DNA from: Anagrus nilaparvatae
Lineage: Eukaryota > Arthropoda > Insecta > Hymenoptera > Mymaridae
Direction of reading: 5' to 3'
DNA length: 64,000 nucleotides
Assembly: GCA_022575985.1 (NCBI GenBank)
Contig: JAKSXM010000014.1
Location: 12,586,001 to 12,650,000, forward strand
Shown here: positions 11,948-23,212 of the stretch, piece after piece
Layout: the number at the start of each line of letters is the position of its first letter
How positions within the stretch are numbered: position 1 is the first letter of the stretch
Notes under the pieces: generated by a model
Database searches by the model: none
What the model was told of the DNA's origin: nothing
Seen by the model: only the letters and a program-made list of their open reading frames with translations
Program-made: the position numbers and the translations under genes

Positions 11948-12008
11948 CTAAAAACTCAAAAAATTGATTTAAAAAATATTCATAAAACTGACATTTTTCC
12001 AACCAATG

Positions 12009-12405
12009 ATGCTTACACTATTTTTTGCCCCCCGAGGCGTAAAACGAGTTCAGAAAATTCTTTACACACGAGTTTTACGCCCGGGAGGGCAAAAAATATC
12101 GTAAGAACCATGGGCGAAATACTTTAGACAATAGCGTGAACACATATCACTCGTATCCGGCTTCGCCGAGCACTCGTGCTAGTGCTCACGCTAGCGCCAA
12201 AACATTTACGCCCTTGATACTTAATATGCTATTTTATGAGCACGAGTGTTATGTGTAATCACTTTAGTGTCTAAAGTATTTCGCACATGGTGCTTACAAT
12301 ATTTTTTGTCATCCGAAGCGTAGAGCGAGTGCAAAAAATTCTTTGCAAAGTTTTACGCACGAGTTTTACGCCCGGGAGGGCAAAAAATTTTTTACTCGTT
12401 TTTCA
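12009..12405. mobile_element. Composite hairpin/direct-repeat element in intron 3
   Basis: Two direct copies of a block (12009-12100 and 12290-12395) contain TGCTTACAnTATTTTTTG, a GAGGCGTAAAACGAG-type segment and GAGTTTTACGCCCGGGAGGG. Between them lies an inverted pair, GCGAAATACTTTAGACA / TGTCTAAAGTATTTCGC-like. It is GC-richer than its surroundings. The class is uncertain; it is a MITE-like insertion within the intron. Confidence 0.7.
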
Positions 12406-12971
12406 ATTGTACGTTTAGTAGATATGAAAATTTAAAGACAGTATCTAAATTGAGGTTTTATTAAAAAAATCATATTTTATCACTTTGTTTGTAGAACCAT
12501 ATCTCGGAAACATCTAAAGCTAAACGGATGAGTAAAAATTTTTTTTTTGAACTCTCTAAAACTCATTTTTATCAAAAATTATAATTTTCGCAGCAATTTG
12601 AAATTTGGTTATTCTGGGCCAAAAATGATCATTTGGTTTATTGACCAAACCGATAAGAGAATCGGTTATAAAAAATTGCAGCTCACTGGGAGAATGGCAG
12701 CTCATGGTGTTTTTTATACAAACAAAAATGAGATTATAACTGAAAGTATTTTGGTTGAATTTCAAGATGTCAGTGTTATTTGAAAAATTGCCTAAAATCC
12801 CTATTTTATAACACTGTCGTTACATTGAGCCCTGCGTTTCGCCCACAAGGCGTCCCGAATGTTACAGTCTCTCCTTGTAAGTTACAGTAATTATTGATCG
12901 AATTAATCATTTTAGAAATATAATTAAACTAAACCCCTTAATTTTATATAGGAAAAAATATTTAATCTTAC

Positions 12972-13823
12972 TTAGTGTGCTCAAAAACATAGTTCTACAG
13001 ATTTTTGTTTTTGGACCATTAGAAGTAGGAAATGAGTATACATAATTTTCTTTTTTTGTTTTCTTACATGGATGACAATTTTGACTACAATCAGAATCGG
13101 AATCGGAATCACTTCTTTTTTTGCTCTCATTTTTAGTCACCCAGGAAGTGATAGTTTGTCTTTGTTGGTTAATATCACCTAATGCCCAAAAATTGCCTAT
13201 TATCATATCCCGTTCTATTTCTGTTATCTTAGTTTGACATTTATTCCGGCAGGAAGGATCACAGCCTATTTTCTTTTCTCGTCGCTGTATAGGTTTTTTT
13301 CTACCCATTCCTTCAACACCAAAATTTCTAGCCATTTTAGCTTTATAATCTTTATGTTCATGGGGTCTTCGTTGTTTCCTTCTGGTAATTTTCTTTTTAG
13401 TATATTTTCTTTTTCTTTTAGGTAGTACTCCAGTATTTATGGCAGTTGATTCTGCAGTTCCTCTGTTTCGGTTAGTTGTAACGTCTGTTCCGAGATTAAT
13501 ATTTGCCGCAGCAGTTGTAAGTTCAATATCAATATTGTCACAGATTATTCCCTCTTCCGACGCGTTTTGATCTTCGGATGAATTTTGATCTTCCTCAGTA
13601 CTTTTAACTTCATAATCAGTATCATCTTCGCTTGATTTTTCAAAAGCAGCTCCGCAACTTTCTTCATCTTCTACTATCTCATTCTCAGATATTTTGCTTC
13701 TTTTAGGCGTCGGCGAAACATACTTTTTGCTTAAATCTAACTCTTCAGATTTTCTTTTTTTTTAGAGTAAATCTGGATTTGATGCATTTAAGGAGCAGGC
13801 ATTTGTTCCTGGATTCTGAGTAC
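12972..13823 (-). CDS. Exon 3, basic and Cys-rich region with in-frame TAA
   Basis: An 852-nt exon from acceptor AG (13825-13824) to donor GTAAGA (12971 down). It encodes a Ser/Glu-rich acidic part, a basic nuclear-localisation-like run (PKRKRKYTKKKITRRKQ), a Cys cluster CDPSCRNKC, an Asp/Ser repeat (SDSDSDSD) and the motif KICRTMFLSTL. TAA at 13762-13764 interrupts codon 107 just before a run of nine A (KKRK). The reading frame is the same on both sides, so a point mutation is the simplest cause. Confidence 0.85.
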
Positions 13824-14355
13824 CTTTATACAAAATAATATGAAGATTTTTTTTTAAATCAAAGATAGTTAAAAAAATATATATATAATTGTGAATTTTA
13901 TTAAGTATAAATGATTAGAATGAGAAATGACTGTAAATGAATATAATAATAAGAGGATATACCAATCTAATTAGAATTAGAAATAATTTTATAAAAAAAT
14001 TAACATAAATCACTTTAGAATTTTAATGGGACTCCTGCGGCTGCACCTACAGTGATCTTGGCCATTAATAAAGCGATTATGCGAACCCTGTATCAGCCAA
14101 AATCTTATGAGATTGTAAGACTAGATTGTTATAATAATTTTATAATTTTAATAATTGTTTACGTTATGGTTAGAGAACGGTCCCTGGACAAAACCTAGGT
14201 CTATCCAGATAAAGCTAGCTTTTAATTTTTTTAAAAATTTAATAATTTTAAGCATTTAGGTTTTTAGATTTATTTAAATTTTGAATTTTCGCGCTTTAAT
14301 TATCGCACTAGAGGGAGCAGCAAAAGTATTATTAAAATAAGCATAGGTTGGCATG
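13824..14355. other. Start of intron 2, nothing recognised
   Basis: AT-rich intron sequence upstream (on the minus strand) of exon 3. No ORF or repeat was recognised. A GC-richer part around 14030-14220 has no identified origin. Confidence 0.5.
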
Positions 14356-14388
14356 ATGCAAATATTTGCATGCGAATTCGTATATAAA
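14356..14388 (+). promoter_or_regulatory. Octamer palindrome plus TATA box
   Basis: ATGCAAATATTTGCAT (14356-14371) is a perfect 16-bp palindrome made of two octamer-type words head to head. Ten bases later comes TATATAAA (14381-14388). This looks like a Pol II core promoter, perhaps from a solo LTR or other element; no ORF follows. It sits in intron 2 on the strand opposite to the gene. Confidence 0.4.
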
Positions 14389-14705
14389 CGCTTACGTAGA
14401 CTCAGCCGTAAATACAGATGTTTTTGATCTGCAGGGCAGTATTAATTTTTAGTCGCGATAATCGATTTTAAAATCAATTTAAAATAAATTTTTGTATGTG
14501 CATTAGTACGATTGCAGTTTATTTCAAGGTATTAACATAGTTTTTATTAATGGGAGCAAGCCCCCTGGGCACTAAAGCGCGTCAACCCCCTCAGATCATA
14601 TTATTTCATGTTTAATCGCAATAAAACGTTGGCTTAATTCATAAATAAAAACAATTGTACCTACAGTAAGATGTCGGTTGCAAACAATGAACTTTTTTCA
14701 TAATT

Positions 14706-15108
14706 TTAACACATTCGCTGCGTCATGGGCGCAATGCGCCCTTATTCTATATCTCACGAATTATCAAAAATATCTACGGAATTCAATTATATACAAATTC
14801 GAAGGGTAGTATCTGGTTTATTAATGATATTTTTACAAAAGTGCAAGCCAGGGTTGGTTTTCAACCTATTTTAAAAATTTTCTCATTTTCAAAATATGGA
14901 AAATATTATAATGATAAAAAATTACTATTAAACATTAAAATTATCCTTTTTTTAATTAAATTTGTAAATAATAACAACTTTTGAATATTGTTTTAAGAAT
15001 ATGCACCCTCCACACTAAAAAATTAATTGTGTAAATGAATTGTTGTAAACAAGCAAAACGCACCTATTTAGAAACTGCAAAAATATCAAAACGCAGCGAA
15101 TGTGTTAA
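14706..15108. mobile_element. piggyBac-like MITE with TTAA flanks
   Basis: TTAA (14706-14709) is followed by CACATTCGCTGCGT; the other end is ACGCAGCGAATGTG then TTAA (15105-15108). A subterminal palindrome GGGCGCAATGCGCCC lies at 14727-14741, near the left end only. The TTAA duplication with short terminal repeats fits the piggyBac group or another TTAA-specific superfamily. It has no transposase. Confidence 0.85.
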
Positions 15109-15169
15109 TAAACCATTATTTTTTTTATTTTTAAAATTTATCTCAAGAAAAAAATATTGCAATATAGAA

Positions 15170-15540
15170 CCCTTTTCATCCCTCAAAATAAATTTTTCTT
15201 TTGTTCAGGATGGCGAAATTTTTTAATAGAATGACGAAATAGTCGAATTAATTTTCTATTAGTTTAAACATTTTTCATTAAAATTTATGATTATTTTTAC
15301 AGTTTATATTATTATAAATTAAAAAATTAATATTTAAAATTGTATAAAAATTTGTATACAGCGCGCCGCTAACACTACAGAGCATCAATGAAACGACCAA
15401 TTAGATAAAGACGACGAAATTTTTAGGAGATTGTATAATAAAATAATTATTTCTTATTTCTGTATTTTTACATAAAATTTTATTAAAAATTAAGTATTTT
15501 AAACGATAATAAAAATTAGAACTAACGAAATAAATAATGA
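15170..15540 (+). repeat. Long direct repeat flanking foldback B1 (left copy)
   Basis: Matches 17145-17560 over most of its length; shared landmarks are AAATTTTTCTTTTGT, GGCGAAATTTT, AAAAAATTAATATT, CAGCGCGC and GACGAAATTTTTAG. The two copies bracket the 15645-17140 foldback. They are too long for a target duplication, so they may be element ends or an older tandem duplication. Confidence 0.75.
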
Positions 15541-15644
15541 AAAAATCAGCTCCACCAATCACAACACGAATAAATTAGACGAAAAATTAGGTCACATGAG
15601 TTTTTTAGAGATAGTAATTTACCTCAAGAAAAAAATATTTGCCT

Positions 15645-17140
15645 CTGAATGCAAATGTGCATTTCTACTAGAAAATACGTTTTGCGAGCATCAAAAATGA
15701 AAAAAAAAAAAATTGACGAGGCCGCGACTACCATCATTATTTTCTGGTAGTTTGGACCCTATAAAATGCAAAAAAAAATGTGAACACGGAATCGGCGATG
15801 GATGCCAAAAAGATTTTGCCACTTTTATGTCAAAAACCGTGTTTTTTGTATCTGAGCAACCCCAAATTTTCAAAATAACTACTTAGGTAAATAAAATTAA
15901 AAAAATAGATAAAAAAATCTGATTGACAGGAAAAAACCACTTCAGAAGAAAAAAAAACTTTTCTTTTTACGATGAAATTTAGCCAAGTTATCGTCAATTT
16001 AAGATTTTACTCAAACTTGCGTCTTAAAAAAGATATTGAAAAAAGTCTGTTTCTGAACTTAGAAAGTGCATTATTTGCTTAATTATTATGGTAAAATACT
16101 AATTTTTTTCTTTAAATCGTTTACTTTTTCCCTAAGTATTTATTATATACTTCTCCCTGAGTTATACATTTATTTATTATACATTTCCCTGAGTATTTAT
16201 TAATTATTTATTTATTTCTTCAAGAAAAAAAATCATTTTTTTTTTACCACATTTCAACTTTTAGGTCAAAAACCAATGAAAATCTGTGTTAAATAAATTT
16301 TGCTACTCACAGTTTTCAAAGGTTTATGACCTAAAATTTAAAATTTTGTCAATAAAAATGATTTCTTTCTTGAAGAAATGAATACTCTGGAAATAGTTAA
16401 TCGATATTAAAAAAAAAATTATTATTTTACGATGAAAATCAAGTTCAGAAACAGGTTTATTTCAATAGAATTTCAATCATTTTTAAGAAAAATTTCAGAA
16501 ATAATATGCATTATTCGCTTGATTTTATCGTAAAATAATAATTTTTTTTTTTAAATCACTTAATTTTTTGAGTATTCATTTCTTTCTAAAAATTGAAGTT
16601 TGGTCAATAAAAATGATTTCTTTTTTTAAAGAAATGAACTGCCAGGGAAAAATTAATCAGTTAAAAAAAAAATTATAATTTTACGATGAAAATCAAGCGA
16701 GTAATGCTAATGCATGTTTAAAGTTCAGGAAAAGGTTTTTTTCAATATAGAACTTTTTTAAGAAAAATTTGAGTAAAATCTTAAATTGATCATAACTTGG
16801 CTAAATTTCATCGTAAAAAGAAAAAATTTTTTTTTCTGTAGAGGTTTTTCCTTGGCAATCAGATTTTTTTATCTATTTTTTTTTCATTTTATTTACATAA
16901 AAAGTTATTTTGAAAATTTGGGGTAGCTCAGATACGAAAACACGGTTTTTGATATATAAAAGGCGAAATCTTTTTGGCATCCATCGCTTATTCCGTTTTC
17001 ACATTTTTTTTTTTGCATTCTATAGGGTCCAAACTACCAGAATCTAATGGTTGTAGTCGCGGCCTCGTTAATTTTTTTTTTTCATTTTTGGTGCTCATAA
17101 AACGTATTTTCTCGTAGAAATGCACAAATACTGATTACTA
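15645..17140. mobile_element. Foldback family B, copy 1 (intron 2)
   Basis: The left arm (about 15650-16060) and right arm (about 16760-17135) are inverted copies. Shared landmarks are GTGCATTTCTAC, GAGGCCGCGACTAC, GGATGCCAAAAAGATTTTGCC-type sequence, CCCAAATTTTCAAAATAACT and ACGATGAAATTTAGCCAAG. The centre has further smaller hairpins built on GGTCAAAAACC and AAAAATGATTTCTTTCTTG-like words. A second, interrupted copy is at 59525-63318. It is non-coding. Confidence 0.85.
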
Positions 17141-17144
17141 TCCC

Positions 17145-17560
17145 TCGAAATAAATTTTTCTTTTGTCCTGGACGGCGAAATTTTACAATTGGATGACGAA
17201 ATACTCCAATGAGTTTTCATAAATTATAAGTCGCAGATTTTTTTCTACAGATTTAATGTATTATGATAATAGTTTAAACATTTTTTATTAAAATTTATTA
17301 TTATTTTTACAGTTTATAATAATAAATTAAAAAATTAATATTAAAAATTGTTTTATAAATTTTTATTCAGCGCGCGGGTGACACTGTAGAGCAAAAATGA
17401 ATCGATTAATTAGATAAAATCGAAGACGAAATTTTTAGAAGATTGCATAATAAAATGAGAAAATTATTATATTTTTCTTATTTCCGTATTTTTTAATATA
17501 TTTTATTATAATTAAAAATAACCCAAGATTTTTTTAATAATTAAGTATTTTAAAAGATTG
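17145..17560 (+). repeat. Long direct repeat flanking foldback B1 (right copy)
   Basis: Right partner of 15170-15540, slightly longer through small insertions. It ends about 150 bp before exon 2 of the pseudogene. Confidence 0.75.
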
Positions 17561-17713
17561 TGCTGCCCTGAATGTAGGTTTTAACTTTGACAAAATAAAT
17601 ATTTTTTTTATATTTAATTTCAAAATCATATGTAAGATAATAATTAGATTATTAAGATAGTTAAAATTTTGTAAAAAATAATAAAATTTTATTATTGTTT
17701 AAAATGAAATTAC

Positions 17714-17947
17714 TTGTCTTTAGTTCCACAAACGTTCTATTTTGATTAAGATAAGAAGCATCTTCATCTGCGTCTGATAATAAGTTATCATGAAATTTTT
17801 CCACAGGTTGGAGTGAAATAGCGGAACTTAAAAATTCATCATCCTCGTAATCAAGTTCATCATCCTCGTAGCTAATATTAAGCTCATCATCCTCGAACCC
17901 ACTACTTAAATCATTATTTGAGTTTTTAAAGTCTGAAAGATGATCGC
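17714..17947 (-). CDS. Exon 2, acidic N-terminal region
   Basis: 78 codons between an AG acceptor (17949-17948) and a GT donor (17713-17712). The translation is strongly acidic with a small internal repeat (YEDDEL / YEDDEF after FEDDEL). It starts in phase 1 and ends in phase 1, matching exons 1 and 3. Such acidic leaders are seen on transposase-like and chromatin proteins. There is no catalytic motif in this part. Confidence 0.7.
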
Positions 17948-18383
17948 CTATTATAAATAAATTTCATAAACATTATTATTCTATTGTAAGCATCTTAAGA
18001 GCTTACAAATCTTCTTTCATTTTTGTCTCATAAAATATTGTCTGTTATGCAACAGTTTGAGATTTCATACATTAATTATAAATAATAATTAATTTTGATA
18101 ATTATTACTCTTAATACCATACTCTTATTACTCTTAATTTTGATAATTATTTTAAAAAACTTATTTAAACGCAATTATACAATTAAAATACATTTTTTTA
18201 TACATTAAAATTATAAAAAATATACATAACCTAATCGTAGAATATAATTTAGTATATAATGATATCTTTTAATGTTTTAATTCAAAGCGTAAAATTTAAT
18301 GGATGTATACCTGATATATAAAAATATTTGTTTTTTAATATACTAAATTATTTTAAATTACATAGATTAATTTTTATTTTAAT

Positions 18384-18851
18384 TAAAATTAATTTGATAA
18401 GTTTATTATGAATAATAAAACGATCTACATGGAACTAAAAATATATAACTTTTTTCATTATTGTTATCTGTGTTTCTGAGGACTGAGCCTCCCTTTGTCA
18501 CACAGAATAATTATTGAAAAAAAGTTAGATGGTGTAAAAATTTATTTTTTGATGTTAAAAATGTTTAAAAAAATGATTAAAAAAAATGAAAAATCTGATT
18601 GTCCATTTCGACTCTGCAAGAAAACAGGGTGGACGATCAGATTTTTCATTTTTTTTAATCATTTTTTTAAACATTTTTAACATCAAAAAATAAATTTTTA
18701 CACCATCTAACTTTTTTTCAATAATTATTCTGTGTGACAAAGGGAGGCTCAGTCCTCAGAAACACAGATAACAATAATGAAAAAAGTTATATATTTTTAG
18801 TTCCATGTAGATCGTTTTATTATTCATAATAAACTTATCAAATTAATTTTA
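18384..18851. mobile_element. Near-perfect palindrome, 222-bp arms, 24-bp loop (intron 1)
   Basis: The arms 18384-18605 and 18630-18851 pair with almost no mismatch (one seen: GATTGTCCA against GATCGTCCA). The same 35-residue frame starts both arms on opposite strands, a shadow of the symmetry. Such identity implies recent formation or arm-to-arm conversion. A transcript of intron 1 would fold into a long dsRNA hairpin. Confidence 0.92.
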
Positions 18852-18958
18852 TTTAATTAATTGGAACGTAAAACAGTATTTATACTGTTTACTCATTATT
18901 ATTATTTATTTTCATTACACATAAAAAAAAAACTAACCATAAATAAACCAATACTTAC

Positions 18959-18983
18959 GGTGTTCATCTATGTTTTTTTCCAT
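18959..18983 (-). CDS. Exon 1 (start codon) of the transposase-type pseudogene
   Basis: Codes MEKNIDEH plus one base, then a strong donor (GTAAGT at 18958-18953). The single leftover C joins the first two bases of exon 2 to make an Arg codon. At only 25 nt it is the least certain exon; it is supported by the donor consensus and the phase match. Confidence 0.6.
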
Positions 18984-19512
18984 GACTTTAAGTTTAATCG
19001 ATCCTCAAATTAACAAAACATTTAACACACAAATAATAGCTTGATAATAAAAAAAAAAAAAATGTAATAATATCGTTGATAAATTTTATAAAATACAAAT
19101 TTTCATCAACAAAATATAAATACGTATCGGCTAAACGATTTTCAAGGAGAAAGAAACGTACTCCATTACATACACTCTGTTTACAAGTGTAATCGTATAA
19201 TAAAGATGGCGCTTCACTTGCGCGCGTTAAATGAATTTATTTGAAAAAAATAGTACAAAATTTTTAATAAGTTAACCAAAAAATTTTAATAAGCCAACTA
19301 TAAAAAATATTGTTTCATACCCAACTAAAAAAACAAATAACACAAAAAGAACAATAATTATTGCCCATACGATAAACCATATAGTTGAACCATATGACTA
19401 ACCATAAGGTATATTATTGTCCCAATAAGATTATTAAATTTTTTCTGTCATATAATGGTATACCATCAGGATAAAAATGAATATTCATTATTTTACACCA
19501 ACATAATTTCAG
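18984..19512. other. Upstream region of the pseudogene, no promoter recognised
   Basis: AT-rich, with one GC-richer part (GATGGCGCTTCACTTGCGCG around 19205-19225). No clear TATA or terminal inverted repeat of a parental transposon could be found on this side. Confidence 0.45.
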
Positions 19513-20411
19513 ATTTTCCAAGATGGTGGAACCAAAAATATAAAAAAAGTAATCTTTTACATTACCCAGGGGTATCTAAAGTTGAGAAAACATTAATAAA
19601 AAATTAAAATAAATATAATTAATTACAATTTTTTTGGTTTAAATTTAAGAAAAAAGCTTACAAGGGGAGACCGGAACATTTGGGTCGCCAAATTACAATC
19701 TATAGTTATGGATGACTTTAATATGTTGAAAAAAACACCCAAGATACCCTCCGTTTATTCCAACGCTCCTTCTGGGCCTAGAAATTTAGGGGCCAATGCT
19801 ATAAAATAGGATTTTTAGACAATTTTCAAACCAAATTAATTTTAAAAAATTATCTGGTTTAAATTAAAAAAAAAAGCTTAGTAAGCTAAAAAATTTTTGC
19901 TCCTGTACACTGTAGAAAGTAACGCTAATAGACTAAAAAAATAATAGTATACTCTCGAAAAATCAGTATAGTCATTTCAAAAAAATTTTTAAATATCCTA
20001 AAAAAATCCTAAATCTACTATATTTAGTATATCGAGAAAATAATTCGAGTATTTTCGAAATGTTTTTTTTGTAAATTTGCAAAAAAAAATAATAATTCAT
20101 GACACTTTTTTTTATTGAACATAATCTTATAGTAATAAAACAAAAAAATGTACATTGTTTTAAATTTGTAATACCATTACAGTTACTCGTTTATTAAAAT
20201 TTACTTTTTAGCAATGGGAAAATGTACAAAGAATTACTTTCGATTTTCCGCCATTTCCACATACATTTTCCAAGATGGTGGAACCAAAAATATAAAAAAA
20301 GGAATATTTTACATTACCCAGGGATTTTTAAAGTTGAGAAAACATTAATAAAAAATTAAAATAAATATAATTAATTACAATTGTTTTGGTTTAAATTTAA
20401 GAAAAAAGCTT
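19513..20411 (+). repeat. Direct repeat pair, about 148 bp, 0.75 kb apart
   Basis: 19513-19660 and 20265-20411 are nearly identical: TTTTCCAAGATGGTGGAACC, TACATTACCCAGGG, AAGTTGAGAAAACATTAATA, AATTTAAGAAAAAAGCTT. The start of the unit resembles the TTTTCCAAGATGGTGGA start of the tandem array at 35400-36240, so they are probably related. Confidence 0.85.
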
Positions 20412-20840
20412 TGAAATTTAAAAAAATTTGTGGTAAAATTAATTTAGTAAAACCATTTTTTGGAATTTTTACTAATTTTTTAGATAATATTATTTTCAGT
20501 TCAAAAAATAAAATTTTTTAAAAACAATTTATTTTTGAATACCTCGTAAAATCGATTTGTCATGCAAAAAATTTATTTCCATTTATTTTTCACGGATTTT
20601 ATCCACCATCTTGGAAATTAGTAAAATAATTTGGGGGTAAAAAATACCAAAAACCTATTCGTCTAATAGAAAATTCATTTTTCTCAATTTTTCAATCTTT
20701 TGGTCCGCCATCTTTGAAAATCAAAAAGCCAAAAAATTAAATTATCGTCAATAATAATTTATTTTTGAATACCTCTAAAATCGATTTGTCATGCAGAAAA
20801 TAAATTTTCTTTTGTTTTGTAACTAAAAACTGACATCAAG
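20412..20840. other. AT-rich DNA with degenerate relatives of the preceding repeat
   Basis: Contains diverged 'ATCCACCATCTTGGAAA' and 'CCGCCATCTTTGAAA' pieces, inverted relatives of the TTTCCAAGATGGTGG word. No gene is seen. Confidence 0.5.
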
Positions 20841-21190
20841 ACTCGTGGACCTGTTCAGGGCAAAAGCTCCCTCCCTATATGGCAGAGCCTACCTCGAGCC
20901 CCGTCATTTCTTGAGTATGTCTACCCAGACTCCAAGAACCTGTTCAGGATAACTCAGACAAAGCCAAAGGAGTCTCACTACATGGCAAAGCCTACCTCGA
21001 GCCCCGTCATTCCTTGAGTCCACTCACTAGACTCCAAGGACCTGTTCAGGATAACTCGGGCAAAGCCAAAATAGTTTATACAAAACGATACTTACACGGC
21101 AAAGCCTTCCTCGAGCCCCGTCATTCCTTGAGTTCATTAACTAGACTCCAAGGACCTGTTCAGGATAACTCAGGCAAAGCCAGTGTAGTC
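20841..21190 (+). repeat. GC-richer tandem repeat, about 95-105-bp unit, 3.5 copies
   Basis: Units share CTCGAGCCCCGTCATTCCTT, GACTCCAAGGACCTGTTCAG and GATAACTC(A/G)G(G/A)CAAAGCC. A 100-codon frame over it repeats the peptide LTRLQGPVQDNSGKA, which only reflects the tandem DNA. Degenerate units continue at about 21400-21550 (CCTCGAGTCCCTCATCCTTAG). Confidence 0.9.
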
Positions 21191-23212
21191 TATAAAAAAG
21201 TTTTTTCAAAATTTCATTCCAATCCAAAAAAAAATATTTTACTCTTTAAAGGTACATATATATGCCTTAGAAAAATGAACGGTGTAACTGAGATTATCAA
21301 TAATTTTTTTTTGTAATTTAATAAAAAATCAAGCTATCCCTTAATATCTTATTATTCCCTGCATGAGCGCTCATATAAACTAACTACCATGCTAAGATTT
21401 CTTTCGAGAACCCTGTCAGTCCTTGAAACCTGCGAGTGCACCCGACTAAAAACCACCAGCCAACGGTAAGATTTGCATCTACTCTTACATGACCGACAAA
21501 AACCAAGGACGTCTTCAGGCGTTTAACTACAACACCCTCGAGTCCCTCATCCTTAGCATATACCTAAAATAAACCTCTTCCAAACTTCTCAATAAAAATA
21601 AATAAATATTTCAAATTTAAAATTCAAAAAATTTTAAAATCATAAGAAACTTTCCTGTTTCCTAAAAAAAAATTATGCGCAATCATCGAATACAACAGGA
21701 ATTCCAGTTCTGCGCAGAACAGGATCTCCTTCTGCACCCGAGAAATTACGTTTTCCTTTTTTTTTTCCTATTCTTTACATATAAACTTTATTAAAACTCA
21801 GTACACTATCCATTTCCAAGCATATACATATTATTAACATAATATTTCGATCCATTCAACATATCCGTAAAAATTATTATTAATCAATATAATTACCTCT
21901 GATGAGATTCATCTGTAGAAAAAGAATCATACGTGTAATTTAATATAAAAAAAAAGTTTCATACCGCTCTAGCTAAATAAAAAGAAAAAATTTCCGAAAT
22001 CCCTTTTAAATTTAAATTTGTAGATCCACTTTTATATATAATAATCATCAATTATTTTAATACGTAATATATATTCCTCAAAATTCATCTCGATTTCTAA
22101 AATTTATTTATACTTCTTTCACTTAATTTAAATGTGCATAAACGCATGTACCCTGAAATCTTTGTTACTCATATATAAAAAAAAATATTTTCAAATTTAT
22201 TATTTCCAATTAATAAATTCTTATATATCCTTTCATTTAATTTATCTAATTACAAATAATTTTACTGATTTCTTAAAATTGACATTTTTAGGTGATCATA
22301 ACTTTCTTCTTTTACCTTATATTACTTCTATAAATCTTGATCTTTTCATGTTTTCATATAAAATTTTATTTTTCTTATAAATCTTGATCTTCACACGTTT
22401 TTCATAAAATTTTCGAAGTTTCCTGCCCTGGTTTCTTGTCTCGTAGTGCTTGTATTTTGGGTCGTTCCCATACGACTAAATGACTTGGTAAATTTGGAGT
22501 GCTAGGCTCGGATGCTTCTCAGAACTTGATCCAGAAAGTCTATTGTTTACGTCAGTGCCAAATTTACTCTCAAATTTATAATTACTATACATTCTATTAT
22601 AGTTTACGCATTTACATTATTTAACTTAATTACAACCTCATAAAATAAAATCTAGTATTATTTGTTAGTTAAAATTTATAAAATATAAAACTTATGAAAT
22701 GTAAATTTTATACAATTATTTCCTAAATATAATTCTTTAAAGTTTGTTTCTTAATATTATTACCACTTATTTAAAGCAGTATCTCACGTAGGGCAACAAT
22801 TTTCCAATAGCTTAAAAATTAAAAAAAAATTTTTTTAAATTCATTTTGTTAATTATCTGTTAAAAAAAAATATAGAAAATTCACTACTTTATTCCATAAA
22901 ATACCTTTCATTCCAAAAATAAATAATCAAATTCCTTCTTTACTTAAAAGTTTTATTAGTCGCAAAATTTTAGCAAATTATTTTCCAGTTCGAATTTATG
23001 AAATATAATGTTTTTGTAAAGATTTGCTCAAATATCAGTTTTCTCAAAAAAAAAAAATTGTACTGTACGTGATATACAACCTTAATTAATACTACATTTA
23101 TATACTTTTTTGAATCATCTTATAATCTTATAAAATTAATAATAAAATAAAATTTGAGAACCATTAAATTTCACTTAGGTTTAAATTTCTTATATCCATG
23201 TAACAAGTATTT
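21191..23212. other. AT-rich DNA, no gene recognised
   Basis: Degenerate tandem units up to about 21550, then AT-rich sequence. A GC-richer part at 22420-22560 contains a small inverted pair (GTAAATTTGGAGTGCT / AGTGCCAAATTTAC); it could be a TE end but cannot be classified. Confidence 0.5.

Larger units (their letters stand above)
9798..18983 (-). pseudogene. Six-exon transposase-type gene with two in-frame stops
   Basis: Exons (minus strand) are 18983-18959, 17947-17714, 13823-12972, 11947-11593, 11521-11039 and 10314-9798. Every intron is GT-AG and the phases fit at all five joins, giving 2466 nt or 822 codons. The protein has an acidic N-terminus, a basic KRKRKYTKKK stretch, Cys clusters (CDPSCRNKC, SHYCREC, CSYC), then RNase-H-like core motifs: GHRGANE, YSDSC and GHSECDGDS. 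It ends ENILKD. I recognise this order as that of a large insect/cnidarian transposase-like family (SHYCR ... GH.QNEGDS type). A Sola-type transposon origin is possible but uncertain. Codon 107 is TAA and codon 546 is TAG; the frame continues unchanged on both sides of each. The usual NEGD Glu position reads as Asp here. The introns hold at least five hairpin elements. No flanking terminal repeats were found. Confidence 0.85.

Noticed and set aside
18495..18740. Twin 61-codon frames with the same N-terminus
   Set aside because: Shadow of the 222-bp palindrome in intron 1.
19790..19810. AGGGGCCAATGC as the partner terminus of the 9398-9779 MITE, which would make the pseudogene part of one large transposon
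   Set aside because: Only about ten bases match, and 9398-9779 already has both of its own termini.
21014..21316. 100-codon frame with a repeated LTRLQGPVQDNSGKA peptide
   Set aside because: It follows the tandem DNA repeat exactly and runs into unrelated AT-rich sequence; no domain.
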